DNA of 64,000 nucleotides, taken from positions 496,001 to 560,000 of the forward strand of contig CP060760.1 in the NCBI GenBank assembly GCA_023205875.1. Direction: 5' to 3'. The notes beneath the pieces were generated by a model, which was not told the origin of the DNA, searched no databases, and saw only the letters and a list, made by a program, of their open reading frames with translations. Shown here one piece after another: positions 56,247-64,000 of the stretch (positions are counted from its first letter, which is position 1; every line of letters starts with the position of its first letter). The DNA is from Chloropicon primus (lineage: Eukaryota; Chlorophyta; Chloropicophyceae; Chloropicales; Chloropicaceae). Made by a program: the position numbers and the translations under genes.

Positions 56247-59200
56247 CTAGCGCTCCTCGCGGACCACCTCCCGCCCCGGGACCCGTGAGACCTCTGCCAG
56301 AATGTCGTCCAGGACCTTTGCCGCGGCCTCTGGCGCCCCGTCCTCGCGCAGTCTCAGGGCCAGGCTCGAGACGTCGTTGCAGACGGACAGGCCCACGGCC
56401 CACTGCAATTTCGTGGCCATCCGGAGGAAGGACAGCATGGTGTCCAGCGTGGCGACCAGGAGCACCGACGACCTCGCAGCGGCCCTCCCCTCGGTCTGTA
56501 AGAGACCGATGAGCCAGGGAAGGACGTTCCGCTTGTACACGAGCTGGTACGCGAACTTCTCGAACCCCGATGCCTTTTTCAAGAGCAGCAAGATCGCTTT
56601 GACGATCTCGAGGTCGCTGAACGCCGCGGTCGCAAAACCCATCAGCACCTCAAAGGCGAATCGCTTTCTGAACGGGCCAAAGTCCGCCTCGTGCGACAGG
56701 GAAACGTGCAAATATCTCAAGAGCCAAGATTGGTACCTGACGTAATCGGGGGACGAAGTGTGCAGGAGGTCCAGGAAGACGGGAATGTTGCTGGCGTCAA
56801 AGGTTGACTCCCTGCCGAGCAGCTTCTTGGCGGTCGCGTGCATGAAGTTACTCTCGTGGACCAGGCAAAGGACCAGCTCGGAGGCCAGGACAGTCGCCGG
56901 TGCGGGAATTCTCCCGTCCTCCCTCTCCGTCTCCGTTGCCATGGCCCTCGCCTTCTTCAGCAAATCGCCCACCAGCTTGCCCCCCTTGAAGTCCAACGAC
57001 ACGGAGGGCCCGCAGTAAGCCTCAAGGGCCTCGAAAGAAGCCTTGGCCAGGCCAGGAAGGCTGCTGGAAAGACCAGCCAGGGACAGGGACAGGAAGCCCT
57101 TGAATATGGACGCCTCGTAATCAAGCGTGCCCGATTCCACGTGGTGCTTCACAAAGCTGAGCAGGAACCACGGATCGTAAGAGTCGCCGGCGTACGCCGA
57201 GTCCCCGAGAATGTAGTGAATGGTTCTCGCCAAGGTGTCCACGCGTATTTGAGGAAGCTGCACGTTCAGGACGATGGACTTCAGAGCCGTCTCCTGGTCA
57301 CCGCCGCCTTGCAAGGTGCACATGTAGTATCTTCTGAACGCATCCCCCCAGAGGAACTGGTGGTGCCGGAAGGACTCCACCCCACCCCTCCCTTGCTTCG
57401 CCAGAGTCTTCATCAGTTGCAGCAGACTGGAATCTCCCGGGCTGGTGCGGCATCCGTACGCAGATAGCAACATCGAGTGTAGCTGTTGGCACTGCCTCTT
57501 TCCTTCTTCACTTTCGTACAGCGCGAAGAGATTTCCGATGGACAAGAGCTCCTCGAGGGCCCTGAAAAGGTCTTTCCTGCAGCCTTGGGGTGGTTTCTCA
57601 GGGGTACACTCGATCGAAAGACCGCTCGTGAGAATGGAACCCATACAAGTCCTGTTCTCCCCCCTCCTGGGGCTCGAGCCCTCCTGGTCGTCAAAGAGCA
57701 TCGTCTTGAAACGCGAGTGTGAGATGAGTAGATCGACCAGCTCGGTAGTGTACTGGACAAACCAGCCGCTCTTGCTCTCCTCCATCCCTTGAGCAGCCGA
57801 GTCCCTGAAAATCGCATGCATCTTTGTTCCGAATTCCGCAAGGTGGCGGAGCATTCGCCCATCGCCAAAAGCGCTCTTCACAATCACGGGCATAAAGTCA
57901 CGCATGATCGGCGCCACTTTCGCACTCTCTGGGCAAGCCTCCAAAAGGAAGCAAAAGACGTCCAAAACATCGCTCAAGAATCCCAATGACGCGTCGTCCT
58001 TTGACTTGCTCTTTGATCTCGAAACATGCATGATCGCGCGGTGCACACCATGCTGCTCGAAGAAGCCCAGCAAGAAGAGGGCGAAATCGGATTGCTCCTC
58101 TTTGGGCACGATTCGTTTGAGCCCACAAATTGCTGAGAGCATGGGGGGCAGCAAGGCTGTCGCGTTCCTCTCTGCAATCCTAGCCTTGCTTTCTTTGCAC
58201 CTTTTGAGACCCTTCTCGACGTCAAGGAGAAAGAAATCTGATCCCTTCGCGAGGGTTTGGACCAGATTCGCCATTGCCTTTGCCCCAGCAGGGTCAGAAT
58301 CCATGGAGAACAAATGCGATAAAGATCTCTCGAAGCACAAACTCGCAATCTTGCGGTGGTTTCCTTCGATCTTGCTGTTGTCGCTACCAGACACTTGAGC
58401 GCTTGCTGAAATCGTTCTCGAGTACATTTCCAGTGGCCCGCAAAGTTTTGCGAAATGCGGCGTCTCCAGTTCTCGCATGTACCGCTTGAACCCCTTGTCA
58501 CCCTCAATGGCTACCCTCATGGCAGCTGGTCGGTGCGCCAAGATTCTGGTGATGCATTCGAAAGTTTTGCTACCGCCCTTTGTCTCGATCAGTGACTTGA
58601 ACATGAACTCATAGAAGGTCGTGTCTAGCGCGACCACAGGCTGCATCTCGGCGAGCAGACAGAAAAAGGTTGCCGAATGCTCCTTCCGTGACCGAGAGCT
58701 CTGAGCGAGCCCATGAGAAATGCTGCTGATCACGCCTAGCATGAAATCTCTCTGCCACCCTGTGGCGACGCAGTCCTTTCCTGCTTTTGAGCAACCATTC
58801 AGCATTAAATGCAGTATCCGCAGCTGGAATCGAACTTCCCCCTCCCCCTTCTCTTCGTTTTCACTGCGATCGCCGCCGCGGTCAAGAAGGTCGACGAAGA
58901 AAGAAACGCATGCATCATTCGGCTCCTTCATCGACAAGATGTTGACCAGCACTTCAAGCAAAAGATTCGATTGTACTCCCTCCAAAAGAAACCTTTCCCC
59001 TTTCAGGCTCTCAAATGATTCGAGAACAAGTAACGAAACTCTGGCAAGCAGCCTCTCACAATCCTGCGAGGCCTTCAATCCCAGGGGTTTCGAGAACGCT
59101 CCAAGCTTTTGAATGAGACTGATCGCGTGCGTGCTCAAAATGGCCGAACCTTTGTCCTGTTTACGGATTGATGGTCCAAAGCATTCGATGAGTTTGGAAA

Positions 59201-62093
59201 GCGTCGCGAACCATTGAGGGGGCAGCACGCTCCGCGCGGGCACGGGCACTCCATCTAACAGGGTATTTAGTGAAGCGAGGACCGATACCTGGACCATCCA
59301 GTTCTCATTGGTTAATGACTCCGAAGCCATGGTAATGAAGTTGAAGAAGCTGAGCAAGTGCAGAGATTCTCCGTGGCAATGAAGGCAAGTCGCAGAAGCT
59401 GACAATTTCTGTTGCAAAAACCCTTCTTGTTTGCCCCCGGTGCAAAGTTCCAGAACCTGTCCCATGTGACTCTCGAGGCAGGCTGGCGAACCAGGATTAC
59501 CGTCTTTTGCATCTTGTACGAGTTTTGCAATCGCTTCGCGCAGGAAGGTCGTGGAATGCTCGTACAGGCAAATGAGATCTCGTGCCACTGAGGAAACGTA
59601 TTCTGCAATGGCCGCCTTTTCTTCATCGGGTCTCTTCTGAGAGCTCACAAAGGAGCAGCATTGCTGAACCACGAGAAGGATCAGAGGTCCAAACCTTGCG
59701 CCCTCCGTTTTCGAACCGTTTGGCCTATCGGAGGACAGGCTTTGGAGAAAGAAAACGAAGTCTGTCACTTTCCCAACGGCCTGGAACACGGCTCGGCACA
59801 GAAAATCTATGATCAAGGAAGTCTTTGCTGGGTCCTTGCCACTTGCCTTGCAGAGCTTCACGTTTTGCACCCAAATTCCAACCTCCGCTGGGTACGCCTC
59901 GAAGAGGTGGGTATTCAGCAGCAGCTTGATCACCAGATTCTCAGCCGAACGAGAAAGGCTGCTGATCCTTTCATTCGGTGCCCCTGCGTCCAAAAGCATG
60001 TGGAAAAGCATGCTCAAAGTCTTCCAGGAATAAGTCACCTCGCTATCGGTCGCAGCAGCGAGTTGCAGGAAATCAAGCAACTCCACCTTATGCCTCTGGC
60101 TGTAGTTCAGCAGTCCATCCGAAACACATTTCGAAGCGCTCTCGGCCCAACTGAATCCAAACGAGGTGTACATTTCGCCAAGACTCCTTTGGCATCGCAA
60201 AGACTGGAGCAGCACTAGCTCCATGGTGCGAGGTTGGCCGCGGTCCCCGCCCTCAGCTTCCGGGCTCGTGCTTGCCTGTACTTTCCCACCACAATCAGGT
60301 GCTGCTGTTTTTGAGGAGAGGTTATTCTTTTGCTCCTCTTTATGGTACAATTGGTCCCGAAAGTGCACATGGATCGCCACGAGGAACTTCAAGTCGGGCA
60401 ACAGAGTCAGCATCTTAGTCCTTAAAGCGTTGGTCCACGCAGAGTGAGCGGCCTTGGAATCCTGGACCAACGCAAGAAAGCTCGAGCAATTTTCCTGGAG
60501 CACGTGGCACAGCTGCAACAGCTTGTGCACTGCAAGTGTGTTGTCATGCAAAATTCCTGCCTGCAAGCTTTTCATGATCGCATTCTTTTCCACCACGGCT
60601 GACGGCAGAACAATGGCAGACAAGCATGACTCCACGAACGAGTCGAAATCAAAGTCGTCTCCAAGGTCCGAACCAGATCTCAAAACCGTAGATCCAATGA
60701 CTCGGTAGACGCTCCGCAAGCCTGACAAGGCTTGCAACACTAACGACATCCTTGACATCCACACTACGAAGGATTCCGTCGCCACGAAATGAATCACGCT
60801 TCGATGCTGAGACGCGTTTGGCTTCCAGTGCATGAACACAAAAGTTCCCATGAGAGGGTCTCTCACGAGCAAGTCCTTGAACCACCTGGCATGATTCAAG
60901 TTCCTCGAGTACTTCAAGCTTTTGTTCACCACAAAGGCGTAAGCCTTCATGCTGCTAACCATGTTCTCTAGAGACTTGTACTGGCTCGACCGCAAGGTCT
61001 CCTGGAGGCAAGACTGCCCTTCCACCTTTTTCGGATCATCGGCCGACATCATGCACAGCACGAAATCCCGATCGCTCACCGGGAACAGAGTTTGACCTTT
61101 GCCCCTGGCAAACAACTGCAACAGGATCTCCGATATCCCGTGGGCTTCTCCGGGGTGTACATCCATTGCTGCGCAGAGCAGCCGAAGGTGCTGGTGCTGA
61201 AAGAGCTTGTGCCTCTTCATCATGCTGAAGTCTGACCAATGTTTGCCGCCAAAAAGGTGAGTCCTGAGCGCGCCTGCGACCCTTTTCAAGTTTTTTGCAC
61301 CCCCTTCCGTCAGGAATCCGGTGAACAGGGCCCTGAAAAGAACTGGACGGAGGCAGACTAGGTCCCAGACGTCCCCTTGGTCCAACTCGATCACGGTGAC
61401 CATGAAATCCACGTAGGCGTCTCTCGCCGAGGCCACAACATCGCCGTCCTTTCTCTTGCCATCGTCTTGCTCCACCGCATTCCCCAGTTCACCTTCCTTC
61501 TCTACCTCTGACCGCCGCCTTTTCTTGGCTCTCAGCCTGCTCAGCTCCCTCCTGCCCATCGAGTAACCCTTGCACTTGTCAATCATTTTGGCCCAGTCCA
61601 CTCGCTTCATCATCTCCACCGCCGTCCACTCGCCCAGTTTGCACATGCTTTTGAACACTCTCATGACCTCGACTTGCTTCTCGGTGTTCCCAGACTTCAC
61701 CATGAAGAACAAGGTCTTCACGTGGTACCTGAGAACCTGCTTGCAGAGCTTGTCGGCCTTCCACTGCGAAGCATAGTCGCTCGTAGTCGCCGAGGTCTCG
61801 CTCCTGACTCGGTCCGTATCCGCTCCAGAAACCGAAGCAAGGTACTCGGAGAGGCATCTGAGGATCGAGCCTCCACCCTCGGAGTGGTTCACCAGAGCCT
61901 GAGAGCCCAGGCCTTCCTTAAGCAGTTCTATTGTCTTCCCAGGGCTCGCCTTGGACAAGCGCCCTCCCTCCTCCCCTCCCCCCCCAACGCTTTCATTTCG
62001 ATACGTCTCCGCGATGCATTTCAAGTGATAGACGCTCTCTTGAATGCGATGGTTCCGCACGGCATCGAGCGCCAGCTCGACCACCTGTTCCAT
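56247..62093 (-). CDS. URB1/Npa1, nucleolar 60S pre-ribosome assembly factor
   Basis: 1948 aa, intronless, the largest gene here. The ATG at 62093 opens MEQVVELALDAVRNHRIQES. The N-terminal part has the Npa1 block: DVWDLVCLRPVLFRALFTGF, EGGAKNLKRVAGALRTHLFG, FQHQHLRLLCAAMD. The long middle is helical repeat (HEAT-like). The C-terminal region has DASNIPVFLDLLHTSSPDYV, RYQSWLLRYLHVSL and FAYQLVYKRNVLPWLIGLLQ, as in the NopRA1 C-terminal domain. Yeast Urb1 is 1764 aa and human URB1 2271 aa, so length fits. It acts early in 60S assembly with snoRNPs such as those of fibrillarin. It is convergent with the DUF3007-like gene (stops about 80 bp apart). Confidence 0.85.
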   Translation of the reverse strand: MEQVVELALDAVRNHRIQESVYHLKCIAETYRNESVGGGGEEGGRLSKASPGKTIELLKEGLGSQALVNHSEGGGSILRCLSEYLASVSGADTDRVRSETSATTSDYASQWKADKLCKQVLRYHVKTLFFMVKSGNTEKQVEVMRVFKSMCKLGEWTAVEMMKRVDWAKMIDKCKGYSMGRRELSRLRAKKRRRSEVEKEGELGNAVEQDDGKRKDGDVVASARDAYVDFMVTVIELDQGDVWDLVCLRPVLFRALFTGFLTEGGAKNLKRVAGALRTHLFGGKHWSDFSMMKRHKLFQHQHLRLLCAAMDVHPGEAHGISEILLQLFARGKGQTLFPVSDRDFVLCMMSADDPKKVEGQSCLQETLRSSQYKSLENMVSSMKAYAFVVNKSLKYSRNLNHARWFKDLLVRDPLMGTFVFMHWKPNASQHRSVIHFVATESFVVWMSRMSLVLQALSGLRSVYRVIGSTVLRSGSDLGDDFDFDSFVESCLSAIVLPSAVVEKNAIMKSLQAGILHDNTLAVHKLLQLCHVLQENCSSFLALVQDSKAAHSAWTNALRTKMLTLLPDLKFLVAIHVHFRDQLYHKEEQKNNLSSKTAAPDCGGKVQASTSPEAEGGDRGQPRTMELVLLQSLRCQRSLGEMYTSFGFSWAESASKCVSDGLLNYSQRHKVELLDFLQLAAATDSEVTYSWKTLSMLFHMLLDAGAPNERISSLSRSAENLVIKLLLNTHLFEAYPAEVGIWVQNVKLCKASGKDPAKTSLIIDFLCRAVFQAVGKVTDFVFFLQSLSSDRPNGSKTEGARFGPLILLVVQQCCSFVSSQKRPDEEKAAIAEYVSSVARDLICLYEHSTTFLREAIAKLVQDAKDGNPGSPACLESHMGQVLELCTGGKQEGFLQQKLSASATCLHCHGESLHLLSFFNFITMASESLTNENWMVQVSVLASLNTLLDGVPVPARSVLPPQWFATLSKLIECFGPSIRKQDKGSAILSTHAISLIQKLGAFSKPLGLKASQDCERLLARVSLLVLESFESLKGERFLLEGVQSNLLLEVLVNILSMKEPNDACVSFFVDLLDRGGDRSENEEKGEGEVRFQLRILHLMLNGCSKAGKDCVATGWQRDFMLGVISSISHGLAQSSRSRKEHSATFFCLLAEMQPVVALDTTFYEFMFKSLIETKGGSKTFECITRILAHRPAAMRVAIEGDKGFKRYMRELETPHFAKLCGPLEMYSRTISASAQVSGSDNSKIEGNHRKIASLCFERSLSHLFSMDSDPAGAKAMANLVQTLAKGSDFFLLDVEKGLKRCKESKARIAERNATALLPPMLSAICGLKRIVPKEEQSDFALFLLGFFEQHGVHRAIMHVSRSKSKSKDDASLGFLSDVLDVFCFLLEACPESAKVAPIMRDFMPVIVKSAFGDGRMLRHLAEFGTKMHAIFRDSAAQGMEESKSGWFVQYTTELVDLLISHSRFKTMLFDDQEGSSPRRGENRTCMGSILTSGLSIECTPEKPPQGCRKDLFRALEELLSIGNLFALYESEEGKRQCQQLHSMLLSAYGCRTSPGDSSLLQLMKTLAKQGRGGVESFRHHQFLWGDAFRRYYMCTLQGGGDQETALKSIVLNVQLPQIRVDTLARTIHYILGDSAYAGDSYDPWFLLSFVKHHVESGTLDYEASIFKGFLSLSLAGLSSSLPGLAKASFEALEAYCGPSVSLDFKGGKLVGDLLKKARAMATETEREDGRIPAPATVLASELVLCLVHESNFMHATAKKLLGRESTFDASNIPVFLDLLHTSSPDYVRYQSWLLRYLHVSLSHEADFGPFRKRFAFEVLMGFATAAFSDLEIVKAILLLLKKASGFEKFAYQLVYKRNVLPWLIGLLQTEGRAAARSSVLLVATLDTMLSFLRMATKLQWAVGLSVCNDVSSLALRLREDGAPEAAAKVLDDILAEVSRVPGREVVREER

Positions 62094-62579
62094 CGTATCC
62101 TCTCCCTCCCTCTCTACGGTGCTCCTGCTTCGCTTCGGTTCCCTCTTCTCCCTCGACGATTTCGCTCGACTAGGGCGCCAACTCACGCAAATTAAGAGCG
62201 TAAGGGGTCGTTCGAAAGGTAAGAGAAAGCAACTTCACGACGTCACGACCCCGTTACCATTCCTACGCCACTTCTTCGACACCTTCCGCCTCCTCCACGA
62301 CGGGTGTCGGGGCGATCGATGGATCGACGACTGCTGCCAGCAGCCACCGTCTCCTCCAAAACTGCATCTCATCCCACGGACAAGTTCTGTCTTGGATTAC
62401 TGCACCCAGGGTGAGACTTGCTGGAACTTTTTGACGGTGAGGGAGACGAGTGGGTGAGAAGGAGCGAGAATCAGGGGGAACCACTGCGTCTGTATCTTTC
62501 GATCGTGTCCTCTCTCGAGCGATTTGATGACCTGGTGAGGATCTTAGCCTTTGATTAACTTTGACACTACAGCAGGGAG
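62094..62579. other. Head-to-head spacer, URB1 / MLF-family
   Basis: 486 bp between divergent starts. A short frame on + (62044-62457) has no domain. A CTCTCGAGCG/CACTACAGCAG stretch precedes the MLF ATG and may be a 3' splice site. No gene is seen. Confidence 0.45.
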
Positions 62580-63401
62580 ATGTCTTCGACGTCCAACGGA
62601 CGAGGGGGTCAAGTGAGGTTCACGACGTACTCTCACCGAGCGGTGTACGACCCGAACAATCCTAGTGCGTCATGCGAGTACGAGAGCTTCTCGAGGGGTA
62701 TAAGGGAAGGAGAGCCGGGTCCTGCAAGCGGCCAAGGCAGAGGCAAAGTCATCATATCCGAGACGCACAGGACGTATTCAGACTTAGCTGGGTACGAGAG
62801 ACTCGGCCTTGCGAGGACGGTGAGTGGGTCAAGCGAGGGAGGGAGGCTTCCCTGACCTCTTGCCGCCGAAATGCTCTGCAAAACAAACACTAACAAGCCA
62901 TGCTTTGTCGACCTGTCTGCCACGTGCCAGCTTGGAGAACAAGGGCAAAGCGTCACGAGAGAGAGGTTTGCGAGCGGGGAGGAGCGCACCTCCCAGTCCT
63001 TTGCGTCTCTTGATGCCTCGAATGCCTCGGCATTCGATAGAAGCTGGCAGGAGCACGCGGCATCCCGTGGCCTGGATCGGATCCAGTTCCTCAAGGGCTC
63101 CTCGGCGACGAGGGAGCAGATTCAACAGCAGCAGCGTCGAGGGAGGGCCGTGCAGTCGGAAGAGGAGAGGGAGATCGCTCGAAGGGGGCGGGAGATGTTC
63201 AATCAGCACACGGAGCGCATCGTGAGGCAGGCGAGGGAACTGGGAGGAACAGCCAGGACAAGCAGAGCGAGCGCCAGGCAGGGGCAAACTCAAACTGGTT
63301 CTAGAGGTTTACCAGCAGCTAGCAACGCGGGGGGCCAGTCGCAAGATGAAAGACAAGCCAGGGAGTGGGCGAGGCAAGAAGCCCAGCGCTTCTGGAGTTG
63401 A
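62580..63401 (+). CDS. Myeloid leukemia factor (MLF) family protein (2 exons)
   Basis: 236 aa from exons 62580-62819 and 62931-63401 (GTGAGT/TGCCAG, phase 0). The start is MSSTSNGRGGQVRFTTYSHR. MLF-like features are a central RTLGEQGQSVTRERFASGEE (compare RTIGDRAHTVxxS), then SQSFASLDASNASAFDRSWQ (compare FINLDExEAxxFDxxW) across the splice. The C-terminal third is charged and Gln/Arg-rich. MLF proteins in animals bind 14-3-3 and COP9-type partners; in protists they are cytoplasmic and related to stress bodies. The role here is not inferred. A 25-nt T run lies 23 nt past the stop. Confidence 0.7.
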
Positions 63402-63423
63402 CTCTGCTGGTTACGGTTTTTGC

Positions 63424-63448
63424 TTTTTTTTTTTTTTTTTTTTTTTTT
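63424..63448. repeat. Homopolymer run T25
   Basis: Twenty-five T residues between the convergent MLF and TFIIB genes. In the TFIIB 3' end it reads as poly(A) downstream of a TGTAA motif (TTACA at 63447-63451 on +). Confidence 0.9.
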
Positions 63449-63479
63449 ACATGTTGTTGTAGTACAGAAAAGAAGAACT

Positions 63480-64000
63480 TCAGGCTTCCTGCTTGACCGT
63501 GATGGTGTCCCACCAGTCCGGAATGAGTGACTTGGCTTCCTGCTGAATCGTCGTCAGGGCGGACCGTATTGCGGAGGTGGATGCTCCAGTGTGGCTGCTG
63601 ATTGTGTTGATGTGGATGAAAGTATCGTCCTTGGAGATCTGAGTCACGTACATCAGGATGCCTCCAGCAATGGAGATGGGACTCTTCCCGTCCCACAACT
63701 TGGAGTGGCCCTTGTCCGACGCGATCTTGGCCATGTGCTTGGCGAGCCTCGTGCCGGCCTGGCTGATCTCCAAGCTCTTGGAAAACCTATCGATGTAGTC
63801 AGAGGGCTTGACAGTCTCCATCTCATTGTGCCTGATGCCAAGCTTGTTCACAATCACTTTGAAGCACCTCATGATGATCACCATGTGCGTGTCTTTCGAG
63901 ACGGCGGTGATCTCCTTGAAAGTTCTCGGACACTTTTCAATTCTGCAAGCCACGTAGATGCAAGCCGCGCACGCTTCATGGAGCTTCCGTTCCTTCAAGT
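63480..64000 (-). CDS. Transcription factor IIB, C-terminal part (runs off window)
   Basis: About 173 codons of the C-terminal two cyclin folds; the gene continues past 64000. Conserved features are HEACAACIYVACRIEKCPRT and FKEITAVSKDTH in the first fold, and SDYIDRFSKSLEI, IASDKGHSKLWDGKSPISIA and GGILMYVTQ in the second. The C-terminus is DWWDTITVKQEA. TFIIB bridges TBP and RNA polymerase II at promoters. The N-terminal zinc ribbon is outside the window. The GKSPISIAGG helix is the TFIIB signature, separating it from Brf1. Strand and frame are clear. Confidence 0.92.
   Translation of the reverse strand, partial: LKERKLHEACAACIYVACRIEKCPRTFKEITAVSKDTHMVIIMRCFKVIVNKLGIRHNEMETVKPSDYIDRFSKSLEISQAGTRLAKHMAKIASDKGHSKLWDGKSPISIAGGILMYVTQISKDDTFIHINTISSHTGASTSAIRSALTTIQQEAKSLIPDWWDTITVKQEA

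Overview
The window is nuclear DNA of a unicellular green alga (Chlorophyta). Evidence: short GT-AG introns (15 placed here, 77 to 373 nt); a mix of plastid-type and cilium-type genes; a SHAQKYF-like Myb protein; a glycerol-3-phosphate phosphatase / glycerol-3-phosphate dehydrogenase fusion of the kind known from chlorophytes; a plastid DUF3007-like protein; and TGTAA motifs just past several stop codons, the polyadenylation signal typical of green algae. The genome is compact, with about 30 genes on both strands, many in head-to-head pairs. A prasinophyte or Chloropicon-like lineage is possible but cannot be fixed from sequence alone. I saw no tRNA, rRNA, CRISPR array, virus-like element or complete transposon.

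Layout. 0-11 kb: a Myb/SANT protein, a secreted LamG + GT2 glycosyltransferase, a PAP/fibrillin-like plastid protein, plastid ArgC (arginine synthesis), a hypothetical protein, an ankyrin-repeat relic, an OTU deubiquitinase and Cpn10. 11.4-24.1 kb: three tandem ABCG half-transporters, each with a Cys-rich ectodomain and an EF-hand pair between ATPase and membrane domain. They form a mosaic in which the middle gene has the 5' half of one neighbour and the 3' end of the other. 24.6-31.7 kb: the GPP-GPDH fusion, fibrillarin, nicastrin (gamma-secretase) and a RimP-like plastid ribosome factor. 32-46 kb: a TTLL9-like tubulin ligase, a possible axonemal protein, exosome subunit RRP43, a 2-kb region without a recognised gene, phosphoserine aminotransferase, a KH protein, a PPIL6-like cyclophilin, a RING protein and a CFAP96-like protein. 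46-64 kb: CCDC39/FAP59, an acidic Tyr/Asp-rich membrane protein, an MIT-like protein, a possible 82-aa spliced gene, tRNA-splicing endonuclease SEN2, a reticulon, the DUF3007-like protein, URB1, an MLF-family protein and the C-terminal part of TFIIB.

How the genes fit together. CCDC39, TTLL9-like, CFAP96-like and PPIL6-like proteins argue that the organism builds a motile cilium at some stage. Fibrillarin, URB1, RRP43, SEN2 and TFIIB are core RNA and ribosome machinery. ArgC, serine synthesis and the glycerol fusion are metabolic. None of these sets looks like an operon. The most notable region is the ABCG array, which records recent unequal crossing-over and conversion.
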